A stretch of DNA of 63,798 nt from positions 1 through 63,798 of the forward strand of contig JANXUA010000102.1 of assembly GCA_025352085.1 (NCBI GenBank), in the 5' to 3' direction. Position 1 is the stretch's first letter, and every line of letters starts with the position of its first letter. Of this stretch, positions 57,666 to 63,798 are shown one piece after another. The notes beneath the pieces were generated by a model that was given only the letters and a program-made list of their open reading frames with translations, was not told the origin of the DNA and did not search any database. A program made the translations under genes and the position numbers. The DNA is from Caulobacteraceae bacterium. GTDB taxonomy: Bacteria > Pseudomonadota > Alphaproteobacteria > Caulobacterales > Caulobacteraceae.

Positions 57666-58304
57666 CTAGGTCGCGCCGCCCGACGGCCCCGAAAACGGTT
57701 GTTGAACGGCGCCGAACGCCGGCAGGGCTTCGCAGCGCGCGGCGTGGGCGTACAGCGCCGGCCAGAGGCCAAGATCGAACACCTCGCCGTGCGCCTCGCC
57801 CACGAAGCGCACGGCGCAGCCGACCATGATGTCGGCGTGGGTCATGTCGGCGCCGAACCACCACGGCCCGGGACTTGAGGTGCGATCGATCTCAAGAGCG
57901 TCCAGAACGGCGGTGACCTGGCCGCGGCAGCGATCGATCCACATCCGGGAGGTCGCGTCGTGCAGCACGCGCTCATAGACCAGCGCCACTGCCTTGTCGG
58001 CGAGGCCCGCGCCCAGGGCGCAGACCTGGAGCACCCTGCGCCGCAACGCTCCGTGGCGCGGGCAAAGCGCGCGCGCCTCGCCGACCCTTTCGTCGATCGC
58101 GTCCAGGATCGCGGCGCTCTCGATCAACACCTCGCCGTCATCAAGCACCAACGTCGGCACGCGCCGGAGCGGATTGAACGGTGCGATCTGGCCCGCGTCG
58201 CCAAACGTCGACCACGGCCGGTGTTCGTAGGCCAGGCCGTAGAGCGTCAGAGCGATGGCGACCCGCCGGACGAAAGGGCTGTCGTATTGGCCGATCAGGA
58301 TCAT
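57666..58304 (-). CDS. Glutathione S-transferase family protein
   Basis: 212 aa. Thioredoxin-like N-domain MILIGQYDSPFVRRVAIALT, with the SPFVRR motif and RRVPTLVLDDGEVLIESAAI (cis-Pro and Glu-Ser of the glutathione site). The C-terminal helical domain contains WWFGADMTHADIMVGCAVRF with the Asp of the hydrophobic staple. Differs from the GST-like protein at 39338 in detail, so the two are paralogues at most. Function is likely detoxification or a thiol-transfer step. It is convergent with the CoA-transferase operon. Confidence 0.88.
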   Translation of the reverse strand: MILIGQYDSPFVRRVAIALTLYGLAYEHRPWSTFGDAGQIAPFNPLRRVPTLVLDDGEVLIESAAILDAIDERVGEARALCPRHGALRRRVLQVCALGAGLADKAVALVYERVLHDATSRMWIDRCRGQVTAVLDALEIDRTSSPGPWWFGADMTHADIMVGCAVRFVGEAHGEVFDLGLWPALYAHAARCEALPAFGAVQQPFSGPSGGAT

Positions 58305-58434
58305 AAATCGTCAGCTTTCGAAGTGATCCGGCGCGCGCGGATGCGGCGCGGACATCATTTCGGTCGGCGGTGTAATTTTCAAGTCGGCGACTCAATGGTT
58401 TTCCCGCGGGAGGAATACAGACTAAGCACGCGGC

Positions 58435-59430
58435 ATGATTGCGCCCGTCCCCGCTGAATGGTCCCCGCACCGCGCCCTATGGCTTGGTTTTCCCAGCCAC
58501 GCGGACCTGTGGGAGGACAATCTCGCGCCGGCACGGGCCGAAGTCATCGCCCTCGCGCGCACCTTGGCCGGGCCGGGGCGCGAACGGGTCAAGCTGATGG
58601 CGTGCGGCGATGACGCCGTCAGCGCGGCGCGCGAACATGTCGGCGGCGTCGCCGGTATCGAGATTGTGCCTGCGGATTTTGGCGATGTCTGGCTGCGCGA
58701 CACCGGGCCGATCTTCATCGCGCGCGCCCAGGCCGCGGGGTTTCGCTTCAACGGCTGGGGCGGCAAGTATAATCTGCCGCATGACGATACGGTCGCCGAG
58801 CGGCTCGCGGCGGCGGCGCGCGCGACCCTGACCCGGCATGACTTTGTGCTGGAAGGCGGCGCCCTCGACCATGACGGCAAGGGCACGGTGCTCACCACCC
58901 GCCAGTGCCTGCTCAACCCCAACCGTAACCTGGGCTGGCGTGAAGGCGACGCCGAACGGGCCTTGGCCGGGGCGCTGGGCGCGCGCAAATTCCTGTGGCT
59001 GGACCAGGGGTTGATGAACGATCACACCGATGGCCACGTCGACAACCTCGCCCGTTTCGTAGCGCCGGGCGTAGTGGTTTGCCCGATGGCGTTCGGCGCC
59101 GACGATCCCAACGCGCCGGTCTATGACAAGGTCGCCGAGACCCTGGCCGGCTTCAGCGACGCCGACGGCGAGCGATTGCGCGTCGTCCGCATGCCGTCGC
59201 CCGGGCGCCTGATGGACGACGAGCACCACGTCACGCCCGCCTCGCACATGAATTTCCTCATCGCCAACGGTGCGGTGTTTATGCCGACCTATGAGGATTT
59301 CGCGAGCCGGTTCGCCCTTGAGGCCCTGCGAGACCTGTTCCCGGATCGCGCCGTCGTCGGTCTGCCGTCGCGCGCGTTGCTGTCCGGCGGCGGCTCGTTC
59401 CACTGCATCAGCCAGCAGGAGCCCGCGTGA
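58435..59430 (+). CDS. aguA: Agmatine deiminase
   Basis: 331 aa. Member of the peptidyl-arginine-deiminase fold: PAEWSPHRALWLGFPSHADL, GDVWLRDTGPIFIARAQAAG (WxRD-TGP motif), FEGGA-like FVLEGGALDHDGKGTVLTTR, the His in LMNDHTDGHVDNLARFV, and the catalytic Cys near the end in SGGGSFHCISQQEPA. It converts agmatine to N-carbamoylputrescine and ammonia. It overlaps the amidase gene by one base (TGATG). Together they make putrescine from agmatine; no arginine decarboxylase is in the window. Confidence 0.96.
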   Translation: MIAPVPAEWSPHRALWLGFPSHADLWEDNLAPARAEVIALARTLAGPGRERVKLMACGDDAVSAAREHVGGVAGIEIVPADFGDVWLRDTGPIFIARAQAAGFRFNGWGGKYNLPHDDTVAERLAAAARATLTRHDFVLEGGALDHDGKGTVLTTRQCLLNPNRNLGWREGDAERALAGALGARKFLWLDQGLMNDHTDGHVDNLARFVAPGVVVCPMAFGADDPNAPVYDKVAETLAGFSDADGERLRVVRMPSPGRLMDDEHHVTPASHMNFLIANGAVFMPTYEDFASRFALEALRDLFPDRAVVGLPSRALLSGGGSFHCISQQEPA

Positions 59431-60308
59431 TGGCCAGAACCATTAAGGTCGCCGCACTGCAGGCGCCGTTCGGCGACGATCTGGCCGCCAACATCGCCCG
59501 CGTCGCCGACCTCGTCCGCGAGGCGGCGGCGGGCGGCGCGCAGGTCATCCTGCCCCCGGAGTTGTTTCAAGGCCCGTATTTCTGCGTCGCTCAGGAGGAG
59601 CGCTGGTTCGCGAGCGCTCATCCGTGGCGCGAGCACCCGTGCGTCGTCGCCCTGGCGCCACTGGCCGCCGAATTGGGGGTGGTGTTGCCGGTGTCGATCT
59701 TCGAGCGCGAGGGGCCGCACTATTTCAACAGTCTGGTGATGATCGACGCCGATGGCGCGCCGCTTGGCGTCTATCGCAAGAGCCATATTCCCGACGGGCC
59801 CGGCTATCAGGAGAAATACTATTTTCGCCCCGGCGACACCGGCTTTCGGGTATGGGCGACCCGGTTTGGACGCCTGGGCGTCGGGATTTGCTGGGACCAG
59901 TGGTATCCTGAAGCGGCGCGCGCCATGACCCTTATGGGCGCGGAGGTCCTGCTCTATCCCACCGCCATTGGCAGCGAGCCGCACGATCCGACGCTCGACA
60001 CCGCCCTGCCCTGGCGTCGCGCCATGCAGGGACACGCCGTCTCCAACGTCATTCCCGTCGTCGGCGCCAATCGGATCGGTTTTGAGCCGTGGGCGGGCTA
60101 TCCCGGCGGCGGACAGAGCTTCTACGGCTCAAGTTTCATCAGCGATCATCGCGGCGATCTGGTCACGCAGCTTGGCCGGACGGATGAGGGCGTGATCAGC
60201 GCTGCGTTCGATCTGGATTTCCTCAGCACCCATCGCGCCGCCTGGGGTTTTTTCCGCGATCGGCGGCCCGAGCTCTACGGCGCACTGGTCGCGCCACGGC
60301 CGGCGTGA
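59430..60308 (+). CDS. aguB: N-carbamoylputrescine amidase
   Basis: 292 aa, ATG 59430. Nitrilase-fold with the Glu-Lys-Cys triad: QVILPPELFQGPYFCVAQEE (Glu), LGVYRKSHIPDGPGYQEKYY (Lys), RLGVGICWDQWYPEAARAMT (Cys). The YFCQ-like YFCVAQ segment after PPELFQGPY and the QEKYYFRPGDTGF block are specific to AguB. It releases putrescine, CO2 and ammonia from N-carbamoylputrescine made by AguA. The operon continues to a reductase gene 34 bases later, which is probably separate in function. Confidence 0.96.
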   Translation: MARTIKVAALQAPFGDDLAANIARVADLVREAAAGGAQVILPPELFQGPYFCVAQEERWFASAHPWREHPCVVALAPLAAELGVVLPVSIFEREGPHYFNSLVMIDADGAPLGVYRKSHIPDGPGYQEKYYFRPGDTGFRVWATRFGRLGVGICWDQWYPEAARAMTLMGAEVLLYPTAIGSEPHDPTLDTALPWRRAMQGHAVSNVIPVVGANRIGFEPWAGYPGGGQSFYGSSFISDHRGDLVTQLGRTDEGVISAAFDLDFLSTHRAAWGFFRDRRPELYGALVAPRPA

Positions 60309-60342
60309 TTTAGTCGCGCGACACTATTGGGAGAAACGCCGC

Positions 60343-61344
60343 GTGAGCATCGTCAATCATCAGATCGTCCTGACTGAACTGCCGCAGGGCAAGCTAGCCC
60401 CGGAGCACTTTACGCGCGCCGAGGCCCCCTGCCCCACGCCGGGCGACGGCGAGGTGCTGTTGCGCACCCTCTATGTTTCCCTGGACGCCGCCAATCGCGC
60501 CTGGATGCAGGGCGCCACCTATCGCGCCGCCCTCAAGGCCGGCGACGTTATGGCCGGCGGCGCGCTGGCTGAGGTGGTGGAGTCGCGCGCTCCCGGCCTG
60601 ACCCCCGGCGATCTGGTCTTCGCCGACACCGGCTGGCAAAACTACGCCGCCCTGCCCGCGCGCCACCTGACCAAACTGCCGCGCATGGAGCCCCTGTCGC
60701 ATCTTTTGAGCGTGTTCGGCGTCGCGGGGCTGACCGCTTATTTCGGCCTGCTGGAATGCGGAAAGCCGAAGGCCGGCGAGACCGTGGTCGTTTCGGCGGC
60801 GGCGGGATCGGTTGGCCTGTTCGTCGGTCAGATCGCCAAGCTGAAAGGCTGCCGGACGGTCGGCATCGCCGGCGGCGCCGCCAAATGCGCCATGCTGACC
60901 GGCGAACTCGGCTTCGACGCGGCGGTGGACTATAAGGCCGGCGACACCCGACGCGCGCTGCGGGCCGCTTGCCCGGACGGCATTGACGTCTATTTCGACA
61001 ATGTCGGCGGCGATGTGCTGGAAGCCTGCCTGTTCAACATGGCCCTGCATGGACGCGTCGTCTGCTGTGGCGCGGTCTCGCAATATGACGGCGACGCGCC
61101 GCCGCACGGCCCGCGCGGGGTCCCCGGCCTGATCGTCACCAAACGCCTGAACCTGCGCGGCTTTGTGGTCATGGATTTCTATGACCAGAGCGAGGCGGCC
61201 CTGGCCGATCTGACCGCCTGGGTGAAGTCCGGTCAGATCGTGGTTCGCGAAGACATCATCGGCGGCCTGGAAAATCTGCCAGCCGCGCTGATCGGTCTGC
61301 TGGCCGGCGAAAACATCGGCAAGCGGATGGTCAAGGTCGTCTGA
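60343..61344 (+). CDS. NADP-dependent MDR oxidoreductase (CurA / leukotriene B4 dehydrogenase-like)
   Basis: 333 aa; ATG 60343 would be read as GTG in the DNA (GTGAGCATCGTC) after GGGAGAAACGCC. No zinc ligands. Nucleotide fold VVVSAAAGSVGLFVGQIAKL, with GCRTVGIAGGAAKCAMLTGE for NADP, and YFDNVGGDVLEACLFNMALH as in the YfmJ/CurA/PTGR group. These enzymes reduce alpha,beta-unsaturated ketones or aldehydes. Its last 14 bases overlap the end of the nucleotidyltransferase gene on the other strand. Confidence 0.93.
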   Translation: MSIVNHQIVLTELPQGKLAPEHFTRAEAPCPTPGDGEVLLRTLYVSLDAANRAWMQGATYRAALKAGDVMAGGALAEVVESRAPGLTPGDLVFADTGWQNYAALPARHLTKLPRMEPLSHLLSVFGVAGLTAYFGLLECGKPKAGETVVVSAAAGSVGLFVGQIAKLKGCRTVGIAGGAAKCAMLTGELGFDAAVDYKAGDTRRALRAACPDGIDVYFDNVGGDVLEACLFNMALHGRVVCCGAVSQYDGDAPPHGPRGVPGLIVTKRLNLRGFVVMDFYDQSEAALADLTAWVKSGQIVVREDIIGGLENLPAALIGLLAGENIGKRMVKVV

Positions 61345-62509
61345 GCCGACGCCAGAGCCACATCGGCGCACGGATTACGCTGTACAAAAAGCCGAGGCCG
61401 CCCGGCAAACGGATGTGAGTTTGGTCGTGGATGCTTACCCATTGGCGGCGAAACTCCCGCCCGCGATATCGCCAGCCGTGGTCGAACAACAGCCGCGACA
61501 CTAGGATGCCGTCTTCGGCGAACGGACGGTCGGCCAGCTCCCGGCCGCCGCCGACCATGGCGTTCAAGGCGACCGTTTCGAGAAAGCGCGCCTTGGGATC
61601 GGCGTCCAGTTCGCGCCGCAGAGCCGGCGAAACCTCCAGCCCCATCAATCGCCGACACAGTCGCAGCGCCAGGGCCGGACACACGCCCGCGCCCAGCGCC
61701 ACGGAGCGACGGTAAACCTCTTCCAACGCGACCGTGTCGCCTTGGGGCAACAGGGCGTTCAGGTCCGCGAGCCATTTCAGTCGCGACCAGCCGTGCGAGG
61801 CGCCGTGAACCACCAAATAGGCGATCAATTCGTCCCTCGCGAGCGTGCGCAGGGCCACGCCGGGCGCCGCCTGAACGATCTGACTGGGGGACGCCACCGA
61901 TAGATCGGGCGTCAGGTCGCCGTCGACCAATGCCCAGTGGAGCTCGACGACAATGTCGTTGTCGCGACCGATAAAGACACACTCCTTGGACAGCGTCGTC
62001 CACTGCTGGAATTCCTCAGCCGTCGGGCAGGCGGGGTCGCGCAAATCAAATCCCGCCGCCTCCAGAACCGCGCGCGCGCGCATTGCGGAGGCGGGCGGAA
62101 CGACAAGATCGATGTCCCATGCGCTCTTGAGGCCCAGCCGCCCATAGGCGAGAATTTCGAGGGCGGAGCCTTTGAGCAGAAGGTTGGGAATCCCGGCGAC
62201 GTCGAAGGTCTGTTGTAGGCGGGCGGCCTGGGCGGCCAAGATTAGTCCCCGCCGGGCGATCTCGCCGGCGCGCGCCGCCAGAGCCTCGGCGACGGCCGGT
62301 GTCGGTCGGACCCCGGCGCGGCGCAGAGCATCGCGCGCCAGCCCCTCAACTCGATGCCGTTTCGCCAGCGCGGCGAATTTGGTCCAATCGACCTGATCCG
62401 CGGCGGCGCGCACATTGGCGTCTCGCGCGCCGGACGGCGGCCATTGGCAACACGCCGTCAAGAGGACGAACGGCGCCGAACTCCACGGGCGTCGCAGAAT
62501 GTCGAGCAT
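61331..62509 (-). CDS. Nucleotidyltransferase family protein (PF14907 type)
   Basis: 392 aa; start at ATG 62509. The N-terminal half is helical (FAALAKRHRVEGLARDALRR). The nucleotidyltransferase core has NLLLKGSALEILAYGRLGLK then SAWDIDLVVPPASAMRARAV, with the KG and DxD residues typical of the NTP_transf_5 group, and ELHWALVDGDLTPDL as the third acidic strand. In known loci this family occurs with lasso-peptide or PqqD-linked genes and with HPr-kinase-like proteins, one of which is divergent here. The substrate is unknown. It is the first gene leftward from the 62.5 kb divergent region. Confidence 0.85.
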   Translation of the reverse strand: MLDILRRPWSSAPFVLLTACCQWPPSGARDANVRAAADQVDWTKFAALAKRHRVEGLARDALRRAGVRPTPAVAEALAARAGEIARRGLILAAQAARLQQTFDVAGIPNLLLKGSALEILAYGRLGLKSAWDIDLVVPPASAMRARAVLEAAGFDLRDPACPTAEEFQQWTTLSKECVFIGRDNDIVVELHWALVDGDLTPDLSVASPSQIVQAAPGVALRTLARDELIAYLVVHGASHGWSRLKWLADLNALLPQGDTVALEEVYRRSVALGAGVCPALALRLCRRLMGLEVSPALRRELDADPKARFLETVALNAMVGGGRELADRPFAEDGILVSRLLFDHGWRYRGREFRRQWVSIHDQTHIRLPGGLGFLYSVIRAPMWLWRRLRRP

Positions 62510-62613
62510 AGACCAGGGTCCGCGGGCGCCCCAAGACGGTCTTGGGCTTGAACAGCGACTAACCTTATAGGCGGAGTGGGCGATTGGACAGCACCGGTTC
62601 GGTCGCCGGCCCA

Positions 62614-62662
62614 AGAGCACGATGACATAGGGCGGAATCGCCTTGTGTTTGAATCGTGCTCT
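62614..62662. repeat. Palindromic element, covarying family, copy 2
   Basis: AGAGCACGAT (62614-62623) pairs with ATCGTGCTCT (62653-62662), and the inner GGCG-GAAT-CGCC hairpin is also complete. It shares GATG, GGCGGAA and GAATC positions with 20382-20425 while the stems differ. It lies between the divergent nucleotidyltransferase and HPr-kinase-like genes, so it could also affect their promoters. Confidence 0.6.
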
Positions 62663-62731
62663 AGACTCAAAAGTGCAGAGTTTGATCCAGACGTCGATAC
62701 GGCGTCATCAAGCTCTGGGAGCGCGCGCCGC

Positions 62732-63691
62732 GTGAACGCCCACCCATCCCCCGCCCCGGCGACCTGGCGCTATCGCGCCTTCGGCCTGACCATCCGGTCG
62801 GATATCGAACTGCCCGAGCTCGCGCCCGCCGACCCCGCAAGCTCGGGCGAGGACGAGGTCCGCATTCTTCGCGGCGCGGTCAATGCGGACCTGGACGGCG
62901 CGCGCCCCCTCGACCGCGCTTTGCAGGTCAATGAGACGGACCTCTGGCTGGAGACCGCGGCGGGTCGGTATTGTGCGTCGCGTGGTCGAACGATCGTCGT
63001 GGATCAGGCCCCGGACGCGTCGGCGCGCGACACCCGTCTCTATCTGCTGGGGACTATGATGGGCGCGATCCTGCACCAGCGCGGGATTCTGCCCCTGCAC
63101 GCCAACGCCATCGTCCTGGATGACCACGCCATCGCCCTGGCCGGGCCATCCGGCGCGGGAAAGTCGACCCTGGCGGCCTGTTTCCAGGATCGCGGTCGAA
63201 GGGTCCTGAGCGACGATGTGTGCGCCGTGACCTTTGACGCGTCCGGGCAGGCATGGGTCGCGCCAGGATTGGCCCGCATCAAGCTCTGGGGCGACACCCT
63301 GACCGCTCTCGGTCGCAACCGCGCCGAACTTGACGCCGTCGCTGACGACATGGACAAATTCAGCCTGCCGATCGGTCGCGTGTCCGCCCAGAGCGCACCG
63401 CTCAAACGTCTTTATATTCTGGACCCCGACGAAGCGCCGACCGTGACGGGCGCCCGCCTGACTGGACCCGAAGCGGTCAACGCGGTCGTGTCGAATATCT
63501 ACCGCTGGCCGCTGGCGACGGCGATGGGGAGCGCCGCCCACCAATTCGCGCAAGTCGCGCGGCTGGTCGGGACCTGCGAGATCGTCTCCCTCCGCTATCC
63601 ACGCGGATTTGACGTCCTTCCCGACGTTGTGCGGCGATTGGATGCAGGGCGCCTGGGGACCTTGTCACAGCCTCGCGAATCCTTCGACTAG
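62732..63691 (+). CDS. HPr-kinase-like (HprK-related) ATPase
   Basis: 319 aa. GTG 62732 (GGGAG 10 bases upstream) precedes THE YRAFGLTIRSDIELPELAPA-type opening of HprK-related proteins. The kinase core starts at LHQRGILPLHANAIVLDDHA; Walker A is ALAGPSGAGKSTLAACF (residues about 138-146), and the following VLSDDVCAVTFD has the acidic pair of HprK. The long HPr partner-binding C-terminus of true HprK is absent. Homologues modify peptides (in lasso-peptide loci they phosphorylate the precursor) or act in PqqD-linked systems. Right-hand neighbours would decide, but the window ends. Confidence 0.85.
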   Translation: MNAHPSPAPATWRYRAFGLTIRSDIELPELAPADPASSGEDEVRILRGAVNADLDGARPLDRALQVNETDLWLETAAGRYCASRGRTIVVDQAPDASARDTRLYLLGTMMGAILHQRGILPLHANAIVLDDHAIALAGPSGAGKSTLAACFQDRGRRVLSDDVCAVTFDASGQAWVAPGLARIKLWGDTLTALGRNRAELDAVADDMDKFSLPIGRVSAQSAPLKRLYILDPDEAPTVTGARLTGPEAVNAVVSNIYRWPLATAMGSAAHQFAQVARLVGTCEIVSLRYPRGFDVLPDVVRRLDAGRLGTLSQPRESFD

Positions 63692-63741
63692 GTCATATTG
63701 TACCAGGTCGCGTGCGGTCGGAAACGACTGGACGTACGGTG

Positions 63742-63798
63742 GTGAACCGGATCGTGGCAGAATCAAAATCGCTACAGCCGAACGGCGTCGAGCCGGAG
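63742..63798 (+). CDS. Possible start of a further gene, cut by the window edge
   Basis: GTG 63742 (or 63739) opens a frame with no stop to the window end, reading VNRIVAESKSLQPNGVEPE. It begins 50 bases after the HPr-kinase-like gene on the same strand. There is no clear ribosome-binding site, and 19 residues are too few to name a family. It is listed only because its identity would show what the edge locus does. Confidence 0.25.
   Translation, partial: MNRIVAESKSLQPNGVEPE

Noticed and set aside
62510-62731. A lasso-peptide precursor gene between the nucleotidyltransferase and HprK-like genes
   Set aside because: I read the frames in the gap and saw no short ORF with a leader Thr and a core starting with Gly; the gap is mainly a palindrome.

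Overview
The window is GC-rich (two thirds or more G+C by eye), densely coded chromosomal DNA. It comes from an alphaproteobacterium, most likely Caulobacterales or a near relative. The strongest taxonomic marker is a near-canonical CtrA cell-cycle regulator (22346-23038). Its upstream region carries GANTC sites (the CcrM methylation target) and CtrA-like TTAACC half-sites, and the protein ends in Ala-Ala. Abundant TonB, OprB and RND outer-membrane functions, acyl-CoA and amidohydrolase catabolic genes, and many palindromic intergenic elements fit this assignment. Genus is not determined. I saw no rRNA, tRNA, CRISPR array, transposase or phage gene.

Layout. 1-5.4 kb: the end of a PLP-dependent sulfhydrylase, a SAM methyltransferase, two divergent enoyl-CoA hydratase-family genes, a MoaD/ThiS-like protein, and a MATE exporter behind two hairpin terminators and a possible short leader ORF. 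5.6-9.7 kb (minus strand): a DUF1272 protein, a small glycine-rich secreted protein, selD-mnmH for tRNA selenouridine, and a thiolase. 9.8-20.3 kb: an envelope block of secreted or lipid-anchored small proteins and a complete RND efflux operon (MFP-RND-OMF). It is flanked by two WxPGYW-repeat paralogues. 20.4-23.0 kb: mnmA, a DUF4282 membrane protein and ctrA. 23-28 kb: an M28 peptidase with a membrane domain, an OprB-type porin, and a padR-ferredoxin pair. 28.3-35.4 kb: an alcohol dehydrogenase, a two-component system divergent from a TonB receptor, and DUF2214, DUF3606 and DUF4239 proteins. 35.5-41.2 kb: a flavin amine oxidase, a frameshifted SRPBCC (AHSA1-like) remnant, a likely metal-handling locus (outer-membrane protein, cupredoxin, ZIP), a GST-like protein and a lipoprotein alpha/beta hydrolase.

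41.2-48.2 kb looks like a catabolic island: three amidohydrolase-2 family proteins around a TetR regulator, a MFE2-like SDR, and a GPH/MFS transporter whose start codon overlaps a 10-codon mini-ORF. 48.6-51.2 kb is a compact chromate-resistance operon (ChrB C-terminal domain, Tat-type superoxide dismutase, ChrA). 51.3-58.3 kb holds a beta-propeller lipoprotein, a nitroreductase, mtgA, a methyltransferase, a 2OG-Fe(II) oxygenase, the two subunits of a 3-oxoacid CoA-transferase and a GST-like protein. 58.4-61.3 kb has aguA-aguB (agmatine to putrescine) and an MDR reductase. The right edge has a divergent pair, a PF14907-type nucleotidyltransferase and an HPr-kinase-like ATPase. This pairing recurs in lasso-peptide and PqqD-linked peptide loci, and the rest of any such system would lie beyond position 63798.

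Points worth a second look: an outer-membrane efflux lipoprotein whose signal peptide is partly encoded by a dispersed inverted repeat; a ferredoxin that has lost two cysteines predicted to serve the same cluster; an active/degenerate amidohydrolase pair; two palindromic elements with covarying stems; mini-ORFs in front of transporter genes; a prion-like N/G/Y-rich secreted protein; and the edge HprK-like/nucleotidyltransferase locus. All calls are by reading; nothing was searched or computed.
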